Shown here piece by piece: positions 9,926-19,329 of a stretch of DNA of 64,000 nt. The notes beneath the pieces were generated by a model. It was given only the letters and a program-made list of their open reading frames with translations. It did not search any database and had not been told where the DNA came from. The position numbers and the translations under genes are program-made. Every line of letters begins with the position of its first letter. Within the stretch, counting starts at the first letter, position 1. Origin of the DNA: Mesostigma viride. Lineage: Eukaryota; Streptophyta; Mesostigmatophyceae; Mesostigmatales; Mesostigmataceae. The DNA is taken from contig RPFO01000644.1 of assembly GCA_009746045.1 (NCBI GenBank), forward strand, positions 1,095,680 to 1,159,679, given 5' to 3'.

Positions 9926-10525
9926 GAAGCACAGGATACTTGGCGCACAATACCCCCTTTCTTTGTTAAGGTGCCTGCAGTGTGGAGGGCAGAGCTGAAG
10001 ACGAGGTATCTGAGGATTCTCAAAGGCGTGGAAGGCCTTAGATCGAGTCCCATCATCTGGAGGAAGAGCTTGGAGAAGTACCTCAGGTCTGTCTGTGGTC
10101 TCTCAGTCTTTCCAGTTGATCCTTGTCTGTTTCAGGGTAGCTATGAGGGGCTGCCAGCGTTTGCCTCCCTGCATGGTGATGATCTGCATCTCCTGGGCCA
10201 TCCCACTTGGCAAGAGTTGAATCTGGCCAGGATCCAGAAACGGTTTGAACTGGGTAAGATCCAATACATGGTTGAGAATGAGCCCATGGTGTTTTGTGGA
10301 ATGCAGGCGACCTTGGTCCATCAGCAGGGTACATGGTCCATCAAGCTGGAGGGTGGTAAGGTTTATCCCCAGCAGATCATAGATGCCTTGCAGGAGCCCA
10401 TCACCCAGGCCAGATGTGCAACAATACGAGGTATGTTGGCATGGCTGGCCAGCATTTGTGCTCCTGACCTGTTGGTACTGAGTCGGTTGACCGATTCCCA
10501 ACTGGTTGAGGTGGGTGCTGCATGA
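9926..10525 (+). pseudogene. Copia-like RT continuation after an in-frame TAG
   Basis: This is the same frame as the preceding segment, separated only by the TAG. It contains GLRSSPIIWRKSL, equivalent to the Copia RT YGLxQSPxxWN region, and LHGDDLHLLG, equivalent to YVDD, with the Asp pair at 10178-10183. RT thumb-like sequence follows. The frame ends at 10525, where RNase H is already in another frame, so a one-base shift occurred near 10503-10525. Either the copy is dead or these are recoding sites; decay is more likely. Confidence 0.75.
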
Positions 10526-11087
10526 GAAAGTGGTAGAGGCTGTTCGCATGTCTCCCCCTCTCATGCTGGGTCCTTTGGATTTGTACAGGCCTTTTGACAT
10601 GATGCTCTATGTGGACAGTTCTATGGATAGTAGGAAGGTCACAGAGGTCAGGGGCCGTGCAGCAGCATTAATATCCCTAGTGCAGGAACAGTCCTCTCTG
10701 GTCTGCTGGTACAGTCGGTTGCAAAACAGGGTAACTCACAGCAGTGACATTGCTGAGTGCAGGGCAATATGTGAAGGGCTTCATACTGCTCTTTACTTGA
10801 GGGAGCTATTTTACCAGTTATGTCAAGTGGCTTCCTGTCGGTTGCAGATGCACACACTGGTAAGAACTGACAGCATGGGCATGGTGCAGTTTGTGCACAG
10901 GCAGCTGGCCAGGAGCAGGAACCTTGATTACTTGTTGCTCAAGGAAATGTCTTGCTTAGCTAACATTGAGCATGTGGCTGGCGTGGACAACCCTGCAGAT
11001 GCTCTCACCAAGCTGGAGGAGAAGGCTGCGCTGCAATACCCTTTGCTACGTGGGCTCATGGCCTCCAAGGGGGGAGGGCCAGAGTAG
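10506..11087 (+). pseudogene. Copia-like RNase H domain
   Basis: LYVDSSMDSRK (first acidic residue), SSDIAECRAICEGL (equivalent to the SS-x-EAEY signature), the TDSMGMVQ segment and a final HVAGVDNPADALTK follow the Ty1/Copia RNase H order. It is one frame off from RT. The frame ends in a stop at 11085-11087. Confidence 0.75.
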
Positions 11088-12681
11088 ACCAACCAGCCTT
11101 GCTCTAGGTGGGAGGCATCCCAGTGGGCTGGGCAGCCACGTGGTGGCTGACAGCAGGTCCTTCAGAGTTCAGACACACTCTGCTGGACAGGGGTCGGGGT
11201 GGAGTCACTCCCCTGGCTGAGAATTTCGCCTGGCTCTGTCATAAGGGCTGCAGAAGAGTCTTAAGGACTTTGTAATGGGCCTTGGGTCTTCATGGAATGG
11301 ACCCTGCAAGGGCAGCCCAAGTGTTGGCTCTAACAGGTTGCTGTACATTTGTATATATTCTCTGTAACCAACCTGTTGCATGCTAATAAAATCCCTGGTT
11401 GTGCGACCATGTTGGACGTGGTTGCCAGAGGCCTCACTATGGGTTATACTTCTTTATAATAAAACATAATCTTGTTCTTGTCATGTCATGTTGTTTGTGA
11501 TGCTCAGTTCCAGGAGCTGATCCAAACCTGGAGGATATGGGGTGGGGTTCGATTCCCCAGCTGACCTCAGCCTGGCATGTGTGAATCCTGAGTTTATCCC
11601 TCAGTGAGGACATGGGCTCCCCATGTGTTGGCTAACATTTGTCAGGGCTCTCTCAGTCTTTGGAAGGATTTAAAAGATAAGGGAGGCTCCGTGGCGGGCG
11701 CCATATGAACGGGCGCCTGTGATAACTGGATGACCAGGAACTCACAATAGTACGTTCATGGACTCCTCTATCCAAACTCCTCTGACTAAGTGAAGACCTA
11801 ACTTTAATCTACACCAGGTTCCCAAAGAAAGGGTTGGGATGTCATGTGGGTCAGAGGGCAACCTTTTAACCAATGAGCAGGCCTAGCTAATATTTGGAGG
11901 CACCTCAGGTTCCAAAAGAAAAGGCAGGTCTGGTCTCTGGGAGGGATCCGGATGTCTGAAGGCTTGTGGGGACAGTGGCTGATAGGTCCTCAGGCTGGTC
12001 CAAGCTCCAAAACAAGAAAGGGTTGGAGTTAGCATATTGGGGCACCAATGTGCTAGATGGATGCAGGTTGAGGAGACCTTTCCAAAGCCGTGTCAACCGC
12101 CTAGAACAGACAAGGGACTAGAAAGATATCAGGTCCCGAAGTACTGCCGACCGGCGGGCAAGGGCGGTGCACTCTCAGGGCATAGTGGACAGGACACGTG
12201 GCAGGCCGTGCCTGCACAGGCTTAGCCTGAGCTCTCACGTGACTGGGACACAGTGTACTGAGGGCTCAACGGTCCTGTGGCTATAGTAGAAGCCAGTAGC
12301 CAGCCAGCAGGTCTGCAAGGATGTAAGTCCATGCAGGACTGTGGCAGGTCCTGTGCTGTCCTATAGACACAGGATAGCCAGAGATTCCTGTATGCTGCCT
12401 GCAACGAGGATGCAGGGCCGCGATACGAGGCTCTGGCAATGTAGCGTTGCCCAGCGTTGCCAAGACCGAGGAACAAGGATGGAACGAGGTTGCATATAGC
12501 TTGAGGCTCAACGAGGCAACGAGCATCTTCGCACACGAACCTTGGTCGTCACGACGAGTGGCGAGCCTATCGAGGGTCGTAGGCCTGGTGTGAGGATAAA
12601 GGTTGCTAGCCAGCAGCCTAGGGTCATTCCAGCCGGCAAGGACCAGGGGCTCACAACCTCTGCTGACGAGTTGCTGCGCAA
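11088..12681. other. 3' flank of Copia-like element II; no gene recognised
   Basis: CTGTAACC near 11362 could be a TGTAA-type algal polyadenylation signal, and AATAAAATCCC lies at about 11387. No matching LTR was found on the 5' side, consistent with 5' truncation. From 11460 to 12680 I see no domain, tandem repeat or structured element. Confidence 0.4.
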
Positions 12682-12807
12682 ATCCATCCATCCATCCATC
12701 CATCCATCCATCCATCCATCCATCCATCCATCCATCCATCCATCCATCCATCCATCCATCCATCCATCCATCCATCCATCCATCCATCCATCCATCCATC
12801 CATCCAT
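12682..12807 (+). repeat. (CATC)n microsatellite, left flank of the YR retrotransposon
   Basis: About 31 uninterrupted CATC units run directly into the B2 repeat of the YR element (…ATCCATTTCTGG). The same tetranucleotide flanks the other end of the element, so the element lies inside one original array. Confidence 0.95.
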
Positions 12808-12998
12808 TTCTGGCCTTGCCTTGCTTTGCATGCATCACCACAAAACATCAAATTTATTACAATATGTGTGCTAGCTCTATACGGTGGAATAACACAGACA
12901 TGTCTACCAGATGGCAACACGGCCATCTGTATGCTAGGGTGAGCACACTATGTGAATGTGCAGGGCCAGCCCACAGCAGCTGTGCCCCTGCTCTACCC
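12804..12998 (-). repeat. B2 direct repeat of the YR retrotransposon
   Basis: A 195 bp direct repeat of 13232-13426. Starts CCATTTCTGGCCTTG next to the microsatellite and ends at GCTCTACCC. Confidence 0.9.
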
Positions 12999-13022
12999 CT
13001 TTTGCCAGGGTGGGTGGGTGGG

Positions 13023-13236
13023 AGGCAAAAGAAACAACCTGCTTCCCTAGAATGGAAGCCCACCCTTTATAGCAACCACCTCTCCAGCCAACCCCTACCT
13101 GGGTGGCTGGGGTACGGGTGCCAGCACAAAAAATATTTTTTCTAAAATTATTTTTTCTTTTGGTGCTATACGGCGTTGCATTCTCCGCTCAGCAGGTTAG
13201 TCATAGATAAAATGAGCATAGCTCACCAAATCCATT
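13023..13236 (-). repeat. A2 direct repeat of the YR retrotransposon
   Basis: Direct repeat of 17920-18137 with only a 4 bp indel, one T-run length change and a few substitutions. It overlaps B1 by the short core ATCCAT, the A/B junction expected of the circular intermediate. Confidence 0.9.
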
Positions 13237-13426
13237 TCTGGCCTTGCCTTGCTTTGCATGCATCACCACAAAACATCAAATTTATTACAATATGTGTGCT
13301 AGCTCTATACGGTGGAATAACACAGACATGTCTACCAGATGGCAACACGGCCATCTGTATGCTAGGGTGAGCACACTATGTGAATGTGCAGGGCCAGCCC
13401 ACAGCAGCTGTGCCCCTGCTCTACCC
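13232..13426 (-). repeat. B1 direct repeat of the YR retrotransposon
   Basis: Near-identical to B2 at a constant offset of 428 bp, adjoining A2. Confidence 0.9.
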
Positions 13427-13493
13427 ACATCTCCTTACATGGCTAACAGCCGAAAATACGTAGGACATGCAAAAAAGAAAACTTAAACTACCT

Positions 13494-13592
13494 AGCTATG
13501 GGGGTACTTTGTCCCAACCCAGGTTCACCCTCGGGTTAGTTAAACCATTTCCCCCCTGACCTCCCACACAAGGGTGAGGTCAGTTGATAGCT
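13494..13592 (-). ncRNA. Covarying three-way-junction RNA fold in the 3' region of the YR element
   Basis: In transcript sense: P1 AGCTAT/ATAGCT closes the fold. A hairpin CTGACCTC/GAGGTCAG (P3) with a 12-base loop comes next. A GGGGG/CCCCC stem (P4) then encloses hairpin P2, AACCC-g-AGG / CCT-GGGTT, capped by GTGAA. A relative lies three times at 20746-21439. Differences in the stems are all compensated: two pairs in P1, one in P2, two in P3. It is placed between the stop of the RT ORF (13622) and B1. It matches no hammerhead, HDV-like or tRNA consensus I can apply by eye. Function unknown. Confidence 0.65.
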
Positions 13593-13621
13593 AAAAGACG
13601 AGAGGTAAAAACAGGAGGACG

Positions 13622-16552
13622 TCAAAACTCGACGCCACCGAAGTGGCGCCGGAAAGCCGCTGGGTCAAAACCCAGGGCCTGAGCCCAGAGGGCGGGTGGG
13701 ATGTCGCGCCCCAGGAGGCTGCGGTGGAGGCCAATGTAGCGCGTGACCGAGAGGGCCGAAGCCCACCGGCCGCGCAGCTGGATGGCCTCCGGCGACTCGC
13801 CAGCGATGGCGTCGTGCGTCGCCCCCCCATGCCGGAGGCTGTGAAAAGAAAACATCCCTGGGATGCCCATGCGGGCCTGCACAGCCTCCCACTGCTGCCT
13901 AGCCTGGCTGTACGTTAAGCCTCGAAAGAGGAGTGCATCCGGGGGCTGGCCAGCCGTCAGACGTCGCAGGAGCCACAAAGAAAGTGGATCCCGGACGAGG
14001 ACGTGCTGGGCCGCCCCCTGCGCAGTTTTGGGGTTGCGCAGCACAAGGGCACCGACCATGGGCCCTGGCTCGAGAAGGGGGTGGCCGGGATGAGCCACAT
14101 CCCGAACCCGCAGCCCTAGCGCCTCGCTAATGCGTAAATACTGCTGGAAAGCAATAATAATCAACGCACTCAAATGCACCTGTCGACGTGAAACTAGCAA
14201 CAGGGCAGTGAAATAGCAAAGGCGCCAGGGCATAGGCGGAGGGCTGACAGCCGGAACAAGCCGCTGCCAACCTGCTAGCAGGCGGTCCGCCAGTACCCAA
14301 TTCCGAACAATGTCGGGGTAGTACAGGTGCAGACAGGCCTTGGCATGCTGGCATAAGGTACGCCCCCGCCCGCCTCTGGCATGGTAGACAGCAGAAATCC
14401 ACTCACAGAAAATGGCTTCGGCGTCAGCTGGGTCGACAGGGCCAGGTGGCGCCCACGCCACGTAGACAGCCGCCGCACGCCGGTACGCTGGCAAGGTAGA
14501 CACAGGGTTGACTGTGCCCTCCAAAAGTGCCAAGTCCCGAGGGCGTCGCGCCCCCTCAGGCCCAGGGTTGGGATGCACGTCACCACACCGGGTCAAGTCA
14601 GGAACCCAAGCGCCACGCCGACTGGCCTTGTCAGCTGGGTTGTGGTCGGTAGCCACCCAGACCCAGTGGCTCTGCATGTCGCCAGCCAGTGACAGAGCGC
14701 AGTAGCGCCGAACCAGCTGGTTGAGACGGTAGGAAGACGACCGCCCTCTGACAAACGCCCCCACCACAGCACTGGAGTCTACGAGCCGGACGACTCGCTT
14801 ACCCCGACACGCCTTGGTCCGGCACGACCACTCGACCCCCTGTGTCGCAGCAATCGCCTCCTTGACGTTGATGTGGTTAGGCTGCCCCCGCCACCGGTAG
14901 GACAGTGCCGTACGCCAGTGGCCACTATCCAGCAGGCTGTAGTCCCCCTCCTCCATGCGCTCCAGGTCCCAGTCCTCCCCAGACGTTAAAGCTGTCGTCC
15001 GCCACCCCCGCGCTTCGCGCCGGGTCGCCAGCCGGGCACAATCGGCCCCAGGCAGGTCCCTGTAGACCACCCCACCGCCGGAGCCGCTCGCATCACTTGC
15101 GACGACCCGGTCAGAAAGGGGCCGGGCCCTGGCCGCCCTCAAAAAGGGGGCCAGGTCGATCGCCGCCTGAAGCTCCTGGCGGGCCCCCGCAGGGAGGCGC
15201 CAGCGGCGCCCAGGCAGGGAGGCATTCATGGCTGCTAGCAGCCGGTACGTCTCAGACCACACCGAAAGCATGGGGCGGCACAGCAGATGCATCCACACCC
15301 ACTTCCCAAGCACAGAACTAAGTTCGCGGTAGTATGTAAACCCGCGATCTAAGATTCTATGAGTAGCGGCGATAACTGCCACCACACGCTCAGGAACAGG
15401 CACCACGTCACCATCCCTTTGGTGAATGACCCCCACCGCCTGCACACCAGTCTGCTCTGCTGTCGCCCGTACCACCTTGTCAGACTTCTGCACCAGCCCA
15501 ACAGCGGCGTAGGCAGCCTGAACACGATCTAGCTGCTGATTCACCCCATCCACCGACGCACAGTGGGTGAAATGGAGGTCATCGATCGTCACAGCATGCA
15601 TACCTTCCAGATCCTGCCGAGATTCGAAGCACGGCGAGGGCGCCAAGGGCGCAGCAGGGTCCTCCTCCAGCCTCAGCCGGACGGTCTCCCCCGCCTCGTT
15701 GGCCTCCGCCACCAGGATCAGCGCGGACATGTTGATGCTCAGCCCACGACTAGCCTCCAACGGCGGCTTGGGGCCACAGCGGTACAACACAGACTGATGC
15801 ACACACTGGGCCACCGCGACGGCCAGCTTGTTGCCCATTGGCCAGCACAACATCCACGGCCACACCTTCCGACGAGCCCCACTCAGGCCCACCAGATCCG
15901 ACCACACCGGCATCCACGCACAGTACCGCCGCATCCAAACTGGCAGGCGGAGTCTGTTGTAGTACGAATCCAAATCTGATACGCCCCCAAAAACATCCTC
16001 CCCAGCGCGCGTGGGCAAATCGCAAATCACGCCAAGGTGTGGTAAAAAAGCGGGCATAGGATCTGGTAGTGGCATGTTGCCACGCCGGTTGTCCACAATC
16101 AGCCGTATACGGCCGTCGGGCTTTCCGACCCCAAAAGTACCGTTCACCATAGGCGGCTCCTCCTCAAAAAATCCACCCAAAATCCCCCTCTCCACACACA
16201 CCGTGCAAACCCGCGCGAACTCCTCCATGCTACACCCCCGCGAGATCCGCATCGACTTCTGCAAGATCCGCTCTGCTGGGCTCAGCGTCCGTACCATCCT
16301 ACTCTCATCATTCAAAATTGCTCCCCAAGAGGGGGGTAGTAAGTTCAGCACATCCACTTGGCCACCTTCCCCCGGACCAGGCAAAGCCAAGCGTGCGGCC
16401 ACTAACGGTTCGTAAGGGGCTCCTTCAGCATATTCACCCCCATCCACTACAGATCCTGCCATTGCCGCTACGGAACCACCGTTCCGGCGGACAAAGGACC
16501 TGCAAGCATCATCGATCCCATCTAGGGCCGCCTGCTGCAGAGGCCCGGGCAC
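13622..16552 (-). CDS. RT, RNase H and tyrosine recombinase polyprotein of the YR element
   Basis: A 976-codon frame. RT: IRLIVDNRRGN, then SDLDSYYNRLRLP with catalytic Asp193, and TIDDLHF with Asp324-Asp325. RNase H: SDASGSGGG (Asp487), NVKEAIAA (Glu), LVDSSAV and DHNPADKAS (636 on). A 2A-like GDVHPNPGP follows at 657-665. Tyrosine recombinase: RISEALGLRVRDV with Arg807, HSLRHGGATH with His904 and Arg907, GRW (930) and Tyr939 in TRYIG. All catalytic residues that can be judged are present and the frame is uninterrupted, so this copy may be active. Met at 16552 is the first in frame, roughly 200 bp after the likely Gag end; a different start is possible. Confidence 0.9.
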   Translation of the reverse strand: MPGPLQQAALDGIDDACRSFVRRNGGSVAAMAGSVVDGGEYAEGAPYEPLVAARLALPGPGEGGQVDVLNLLPPSWGAILNDESRMVRTLSPAERILQKSMRISRGCSMEEFARVCTVCVERGILGGFFEEEPPMVNGTFGVGKPDGRIRLIVDNRRGNMPLPDPMPAFLPHLGVICDLPTRAGEDVFGGVSDLDSYYNRLRLPVWMRRYCAWMPVWSDLVGLSGARRKVWPWMLCWPMGNKLAVAVAQCVHQSVLYRCGPKPPLEASRGLSINMSALILVAEANEAGETVRLRLEEDPAAPLAPSPCFESRQDLEGMHAVTIDDLHFTHCASVDGVNQQLDRVQAAYAAVGLVQKSDKVVRATAEQTGVQAVGVIHQRDGDVVPVPERVVAVIAATHRILDRGFTYYRELSSVLGKWVWMHLLCRPMLSVWSETYRLLAAMNASLPGRRWRLPAGARQELQAAIDLAPFLRAARARPLSDRVVASDASGSGGGVVYRDLPGADCARLATRREARGWRTTALTSGEDWDLERMEEGDYSLLDSGHWRTALSYRWRGQPNHINVKEAIAATQGVEWSCRTKACRGKRVVRLVDSSAVVGAFVRGRSSSYRLNQLVRRYCALSLAGDMQSHWVWVATDHNPADKASRRGAWVPDLTRCGDVHPNPGPEGARRPRDLALLEGTVNPVSTLPAYRRAAAVYVAWAPPGPVDPADAEAIFCEWISAVYHARGGRGRTLCQHAKACLHLYYPDIVRNWVLADRLLAGWQRLVPAVSPPPMPWRLCYFTALLLVSRRQVHLSALIIIAFQQYLRISEALGLRVRDVAHPGHPLLEPGPMVGALVLRNPKTAQGAAQHVLVRDPLSLWLLRRLTAGQPPDALLFRGLTYSQARQQWEAVQARMGIPGMFSFHSLRHGGATHDAIAGESPEAIQLRGRWASALSVTRYIGLHRSLLGRDIPPALWAQALGFDPAAFRRHFGGVEF

Positions 16553-16828
16553 ACGGGCTGAATCTACAGCAGGCGGGTCTCGCCCCCCCCCCCCATCCAG
16601 TTTAACGCCCTAACCGTCTGACAGGCTAGTGTGCGAGCATTAAAAGCCCGACTCATCCTATCGCGCCTACGGCCTGAGCGTACCTGCTGCCACCAGTCAC
16701 GAGGTGGCAGGGGTGCTGGAAGAGGTAGTGGAAGAAGGCACCGCTCCCTCACTTGTTGTTGTTGGACGGGCCGCCCTGCCCCTTCTTGCCGGGACCCTGC
16801 TCCAGCTTGTGCTGCAGCTTCCCCATGC

Positions 16829-17851
16829 TCATCGCCGCCCGCACCGCCGGAGACGCCAGCATTGCTCCACCCTCCTGGAATGGCAGCATTGCCGACGGCG
16901 TCCCCTTCCACCCGTCGACCCCACATCCACCAGCTGGCATGCCGTGATCAGCTTTGCCAGGTACTCGGCTGCTGCCAGCTCCAGAATTACTTCGGAGCGT
17001 GGCGTGGCCCAGTAGCCAAATTCTGTCACCATCGTGTCCAGAATTCCTGCCATCTGCAGGAGCAGCATCCGCCTCTCCCCGCTGGCTGAGCTGCCGTGCA
17101 TCGTCAGCATTAACGATGCACGGATGGACTTCCCCCCCACGCTCTCCGCGTAGTCCAGCATTCCCGGCAGCACCGCCTCCAGCATGTTGCTCACCAGCAC
17201 CGGCACTGCATGCCCACTCAGCGCCACCCCCTTCGTGCGCGCCAGCCTGCCAGCAGTCGTCGCTGCGGCTGGGCTTGCAGCTGCTGGAGTCTTTGCCTGG
17301 TCCAGCAGCTTCGACATGGCCGATATTAGGTCGCCAATATCTCCGCCAGTGCGGGCGTTGCCCGGCCGGGATGGAAGCCCTCCAGCTGGCGTTGCATAGC
17401 CCGTCTCGGTCCCCAGCAGCCGACCTAGGTTTCGGTCCAGGTCCGCCACAGCCTGGTCGATCGCCCCAGGAGCGCCATCGTCCTCCCCAGCGCCCGCTCC
17501 ACCATGCCCCGCCCCTCCGCTTCCACCTGCCGAAGGGGGAACACCCCCCGTTCCCACCGCACCTGCTGACACTGGTGGGTCCGGCTCTGCAATAGCCTCC
17601 CCCAGTTGCGCTGCTAGCACATCGGCCAGGGCCTCCTCCCCATCCCAGTCGCTGACAAACCCCCTTTCCTCCAGGACGTCCATGACGTTCTTGGCACGCC
17701 CCGGAGTGAGCTTCTGGATCCGCTCTAGCCAGTTCCCCTCCCCTAGGATCTTCTGGACCGCAGTGGCGGCCTCCTTTGGGGTGCATCCCTCCTTGGCTGC
17801 TTGCTTGAGTTTCGCTAGGAAATTCCGGTCTGGGGCTGTCACTGTGGTCAT
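16829..17851 (-). CDS. Gag-like ORF1 of the YR element, probably frameshifted near its end
   Basis: A 340-codon frame starts MTTVTAPDRNFLAKLKQA, just inside A1. The N-terminal part looks helical, the middle is Gly/Ala-rich, and a long helical region follows; no zinc knuckle is seen. After QLVDVG the frame turns into an Arg/Cys-rich tail ending at 16829. The overlapping frame from there instead gives a Met/Gln/Lys-rich stretch ending GKKGQGGPSNNNK at 16749, a more natural terminus. A one-base change in the G-rich run near 16895-16925, or programmed shifting there, would connect them. Role as Gag is inferred from position. Confidence 0.65.
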   Translation of the reverse strand: MTTVTAPDRNFLAKLKQAAKEGCTPKEAATAVQKILGEGNWLERIQKLTPGRAKNVMDVLEERGFVSDWDGEEALADVLAAQLGEAIAEPDPPVSAGAVGTGGVPPSAGGSGGAGHGGAGAGEDDGAPGAIDQAVADLDRNLGRLLGTETGYATPAGGLPSRPGNARTGGDIGDLISAMSKLLDQAKTPAAASPAAATTAGRLARTKGVALSGHAVPVLVSNMLEAVLPGMLDYAESVGGKSIRASLMLTMHGSSASGERRMLLLQMAGILDTMVTEFGYWATPRSEVILELAAAEYLAKLITACQLVDVGSTGGRGRRRQCCHSRRVEQCWRLRRCGRR

Positions 17852-17919
17852 GGTAGGTTATACTGCTTGATGTCTTATCTTGCGTTTTGTTTTTTGTGTT
17901 GTGGTCGCGTGAGGTTCTC

Positions 17920-18137
17920 AGGCAAAAGAAACAACCTGCTTCCCTAGAATGGAAGCCCACCGACCTTTTATAGCAACCACCTCTCCAGCCAACCCCTACC
18001 TGGGTGGCTGGGGTACGGGTGCCAGCACAAAAAATATTTTTTTCTAAAATTATTTTTTCTTTTGGTGCTATACGGCGTTGCATTCTCCGCTCATCAGGTT
18101 AGTCATAGATAAAATTAGCATAGCTCACCAAATCCAT
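17920..18137 (-). repeat. A1 direct repeat (5' end) of the YR retrotransposon
   Basis: Transcript-sense 5' terminus, repeated as A2. On the plus strand it ends CACCAAATCCAT and passes without a gap into (CATC)n. Confidence 0.9.
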
Positions 18138-18939
18138 CCATCCATCCATCCATCCATCCATCCATCCATCCATCCATCCATCCATCCATCCATCCATCCA
18201 TCCATCCATCCATCCATCCATCCATCCATCCATCCATCCATCCATCCATCCATCCATCCATCCATCCATCCATCCATCCATCCATCCATCCATCCATCCA
18301 TCCATCCATCCATCCATCCATCCATCCATCCATCCATCCATCCATCCATCCATCCATGGATCCATCCATGGATCCATCCATGGATCCATCCATGGATCCA
18401 TCCATGGATCCATCCATGGATCCATCCATGGATCCATCCATGGATCCATCCATGGATCCATCCATATCCATCCATGGATCCATCCATGGATCCATCCATG
18501 GATCCATCCATGGATCCATCCATGGATCCATCCATGGATCCATCCATGGATCCATCCATGGATCCATCCATCCATCCATCCATCCATCCATCCATCCATC
18601 CATCCATCCATCCATCCATCCATCCATCCATCCATCCATCCATCCATCCATCCATCCATCCATCCATCCATCCATCCATCCATCCATCCATCCATCCATC
18701 CATCCATCCATCCATCCATCCATCCATCCATCCATCCATCCATCCATCCATCCATCCATCCATCCATCCATCCATCCATCCATCCATCCATCCATCCATC
18801 CATCCATCCATCCATCCATCCATCCATCCATCCATCCATCCATCCATCCATCCATCCATCCATCCATCCATCCATCCATCCATCCATCCATCCATCCATC
18901 CATCCATCCATCCATCCATCCATCCATCCATCCATCCAT
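18132..18939 (+). repeat. Giant (CATC)n array with a 12-mer palindromic sub-block
   Basis: About 0.8 kb of CATC. From about 18353 to 18567 it turns into a 12 bp higher-order repeat, ATCCATCCATGG, with alternating CCATGG and GGATCC palindromes, broken once by CCATATCC near 18463. The pure tetranucleotide resumes to 18939. All frames are open on both strands (Pro-Ser-Ile-His and Met-Asp-Gly-Trp repeats), which is a repeat artefact and not a gene. Confidence 0.95.
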
Positions 18940-19329
18940 GCTCCGTGACTCCCCAACGGGAGCACGAGTCTACTTAATTAATTAATGCCGATGGCGAGGC
19001 CGCAGGAGCCGAGTGCACTATTCTGATCGAGTGCACTATGTACCAACGCTTGAGTAGTGGCCTCGCTGCCTGGCAGGCCGGGCAGAACTGCAGCTGGAGC
19101 TGCAGGCGAATTTTCTTGGCTCATCGTAGCCGCCAGGCTGCGTTGCGTAGTCGAGCGTTTGCTCGTCATGATATCGCGTTTTAGTTTCGGAAAAATATGT
19201 TAGCGTGTGCGTCTTAGAAAGACGAAGCGATCACGGCCGCATTTGGTGCCCAAACGTGAAAGTTATGAGCTCCGCCGTCAGCCATGGCTACCTCGTGGCT
19301 CGTGGCTTGGGGGGCTACGTGATACGTGG
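18940..19329. other. No gene recognised
   Basis: A TTAATTAATTAAT run lies near 18974. A 63-codon minus frame (18978-19169) has no family resemblance. Possibly the far part of the piggyBac-like fragment that follows, too diverged to align by eye. Confidence 0.3.

Larger units (their letters stand above)
12804..18137 (-). mobile_element. Tyrosine-recombinase retrotransposon (DIRS order, PAT/Ngaro-like)
   Basis: In transcript sense the order is A1 (17920-18137), Gag-like ORF, RT-RNase H-recombinase ORF, B1 (13232-13426), A2 (13023-13236), B2 (12804-12998). This A1...B1A2B2 split-direct-repeat layout is the known architecture of PAT, Ngaro and Kangaroo elements, which integrate through a circular intermediate using a tyrosine recombinase instead of a DDE integrase. 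RT and recombinase share one orientation, unlike Volvox Kangaroo. Both ends lie in (CATC)n. No target duplication is expected or seen beyond the shared ATCCAT. A1/A2 and B1/B2 are nearly identical, so insertion is recent. Confidence 0.85.

Noticed and set aside
13494-13592. Hammerhead or HDV-like ribozyme
   Set aside because: No CTGANGA/GAAA hammerhead core, and the 5' strand pairs with the very 3' end, which is not the HDV nested-pseudoknot layout.
18078-18985. Long Pro-Ser-Ile-His and Met-Asp-Gly-Trp repeat proteins
   Set aside because: Translation artefact of the (CATC)n array, open in several frames on both strands.
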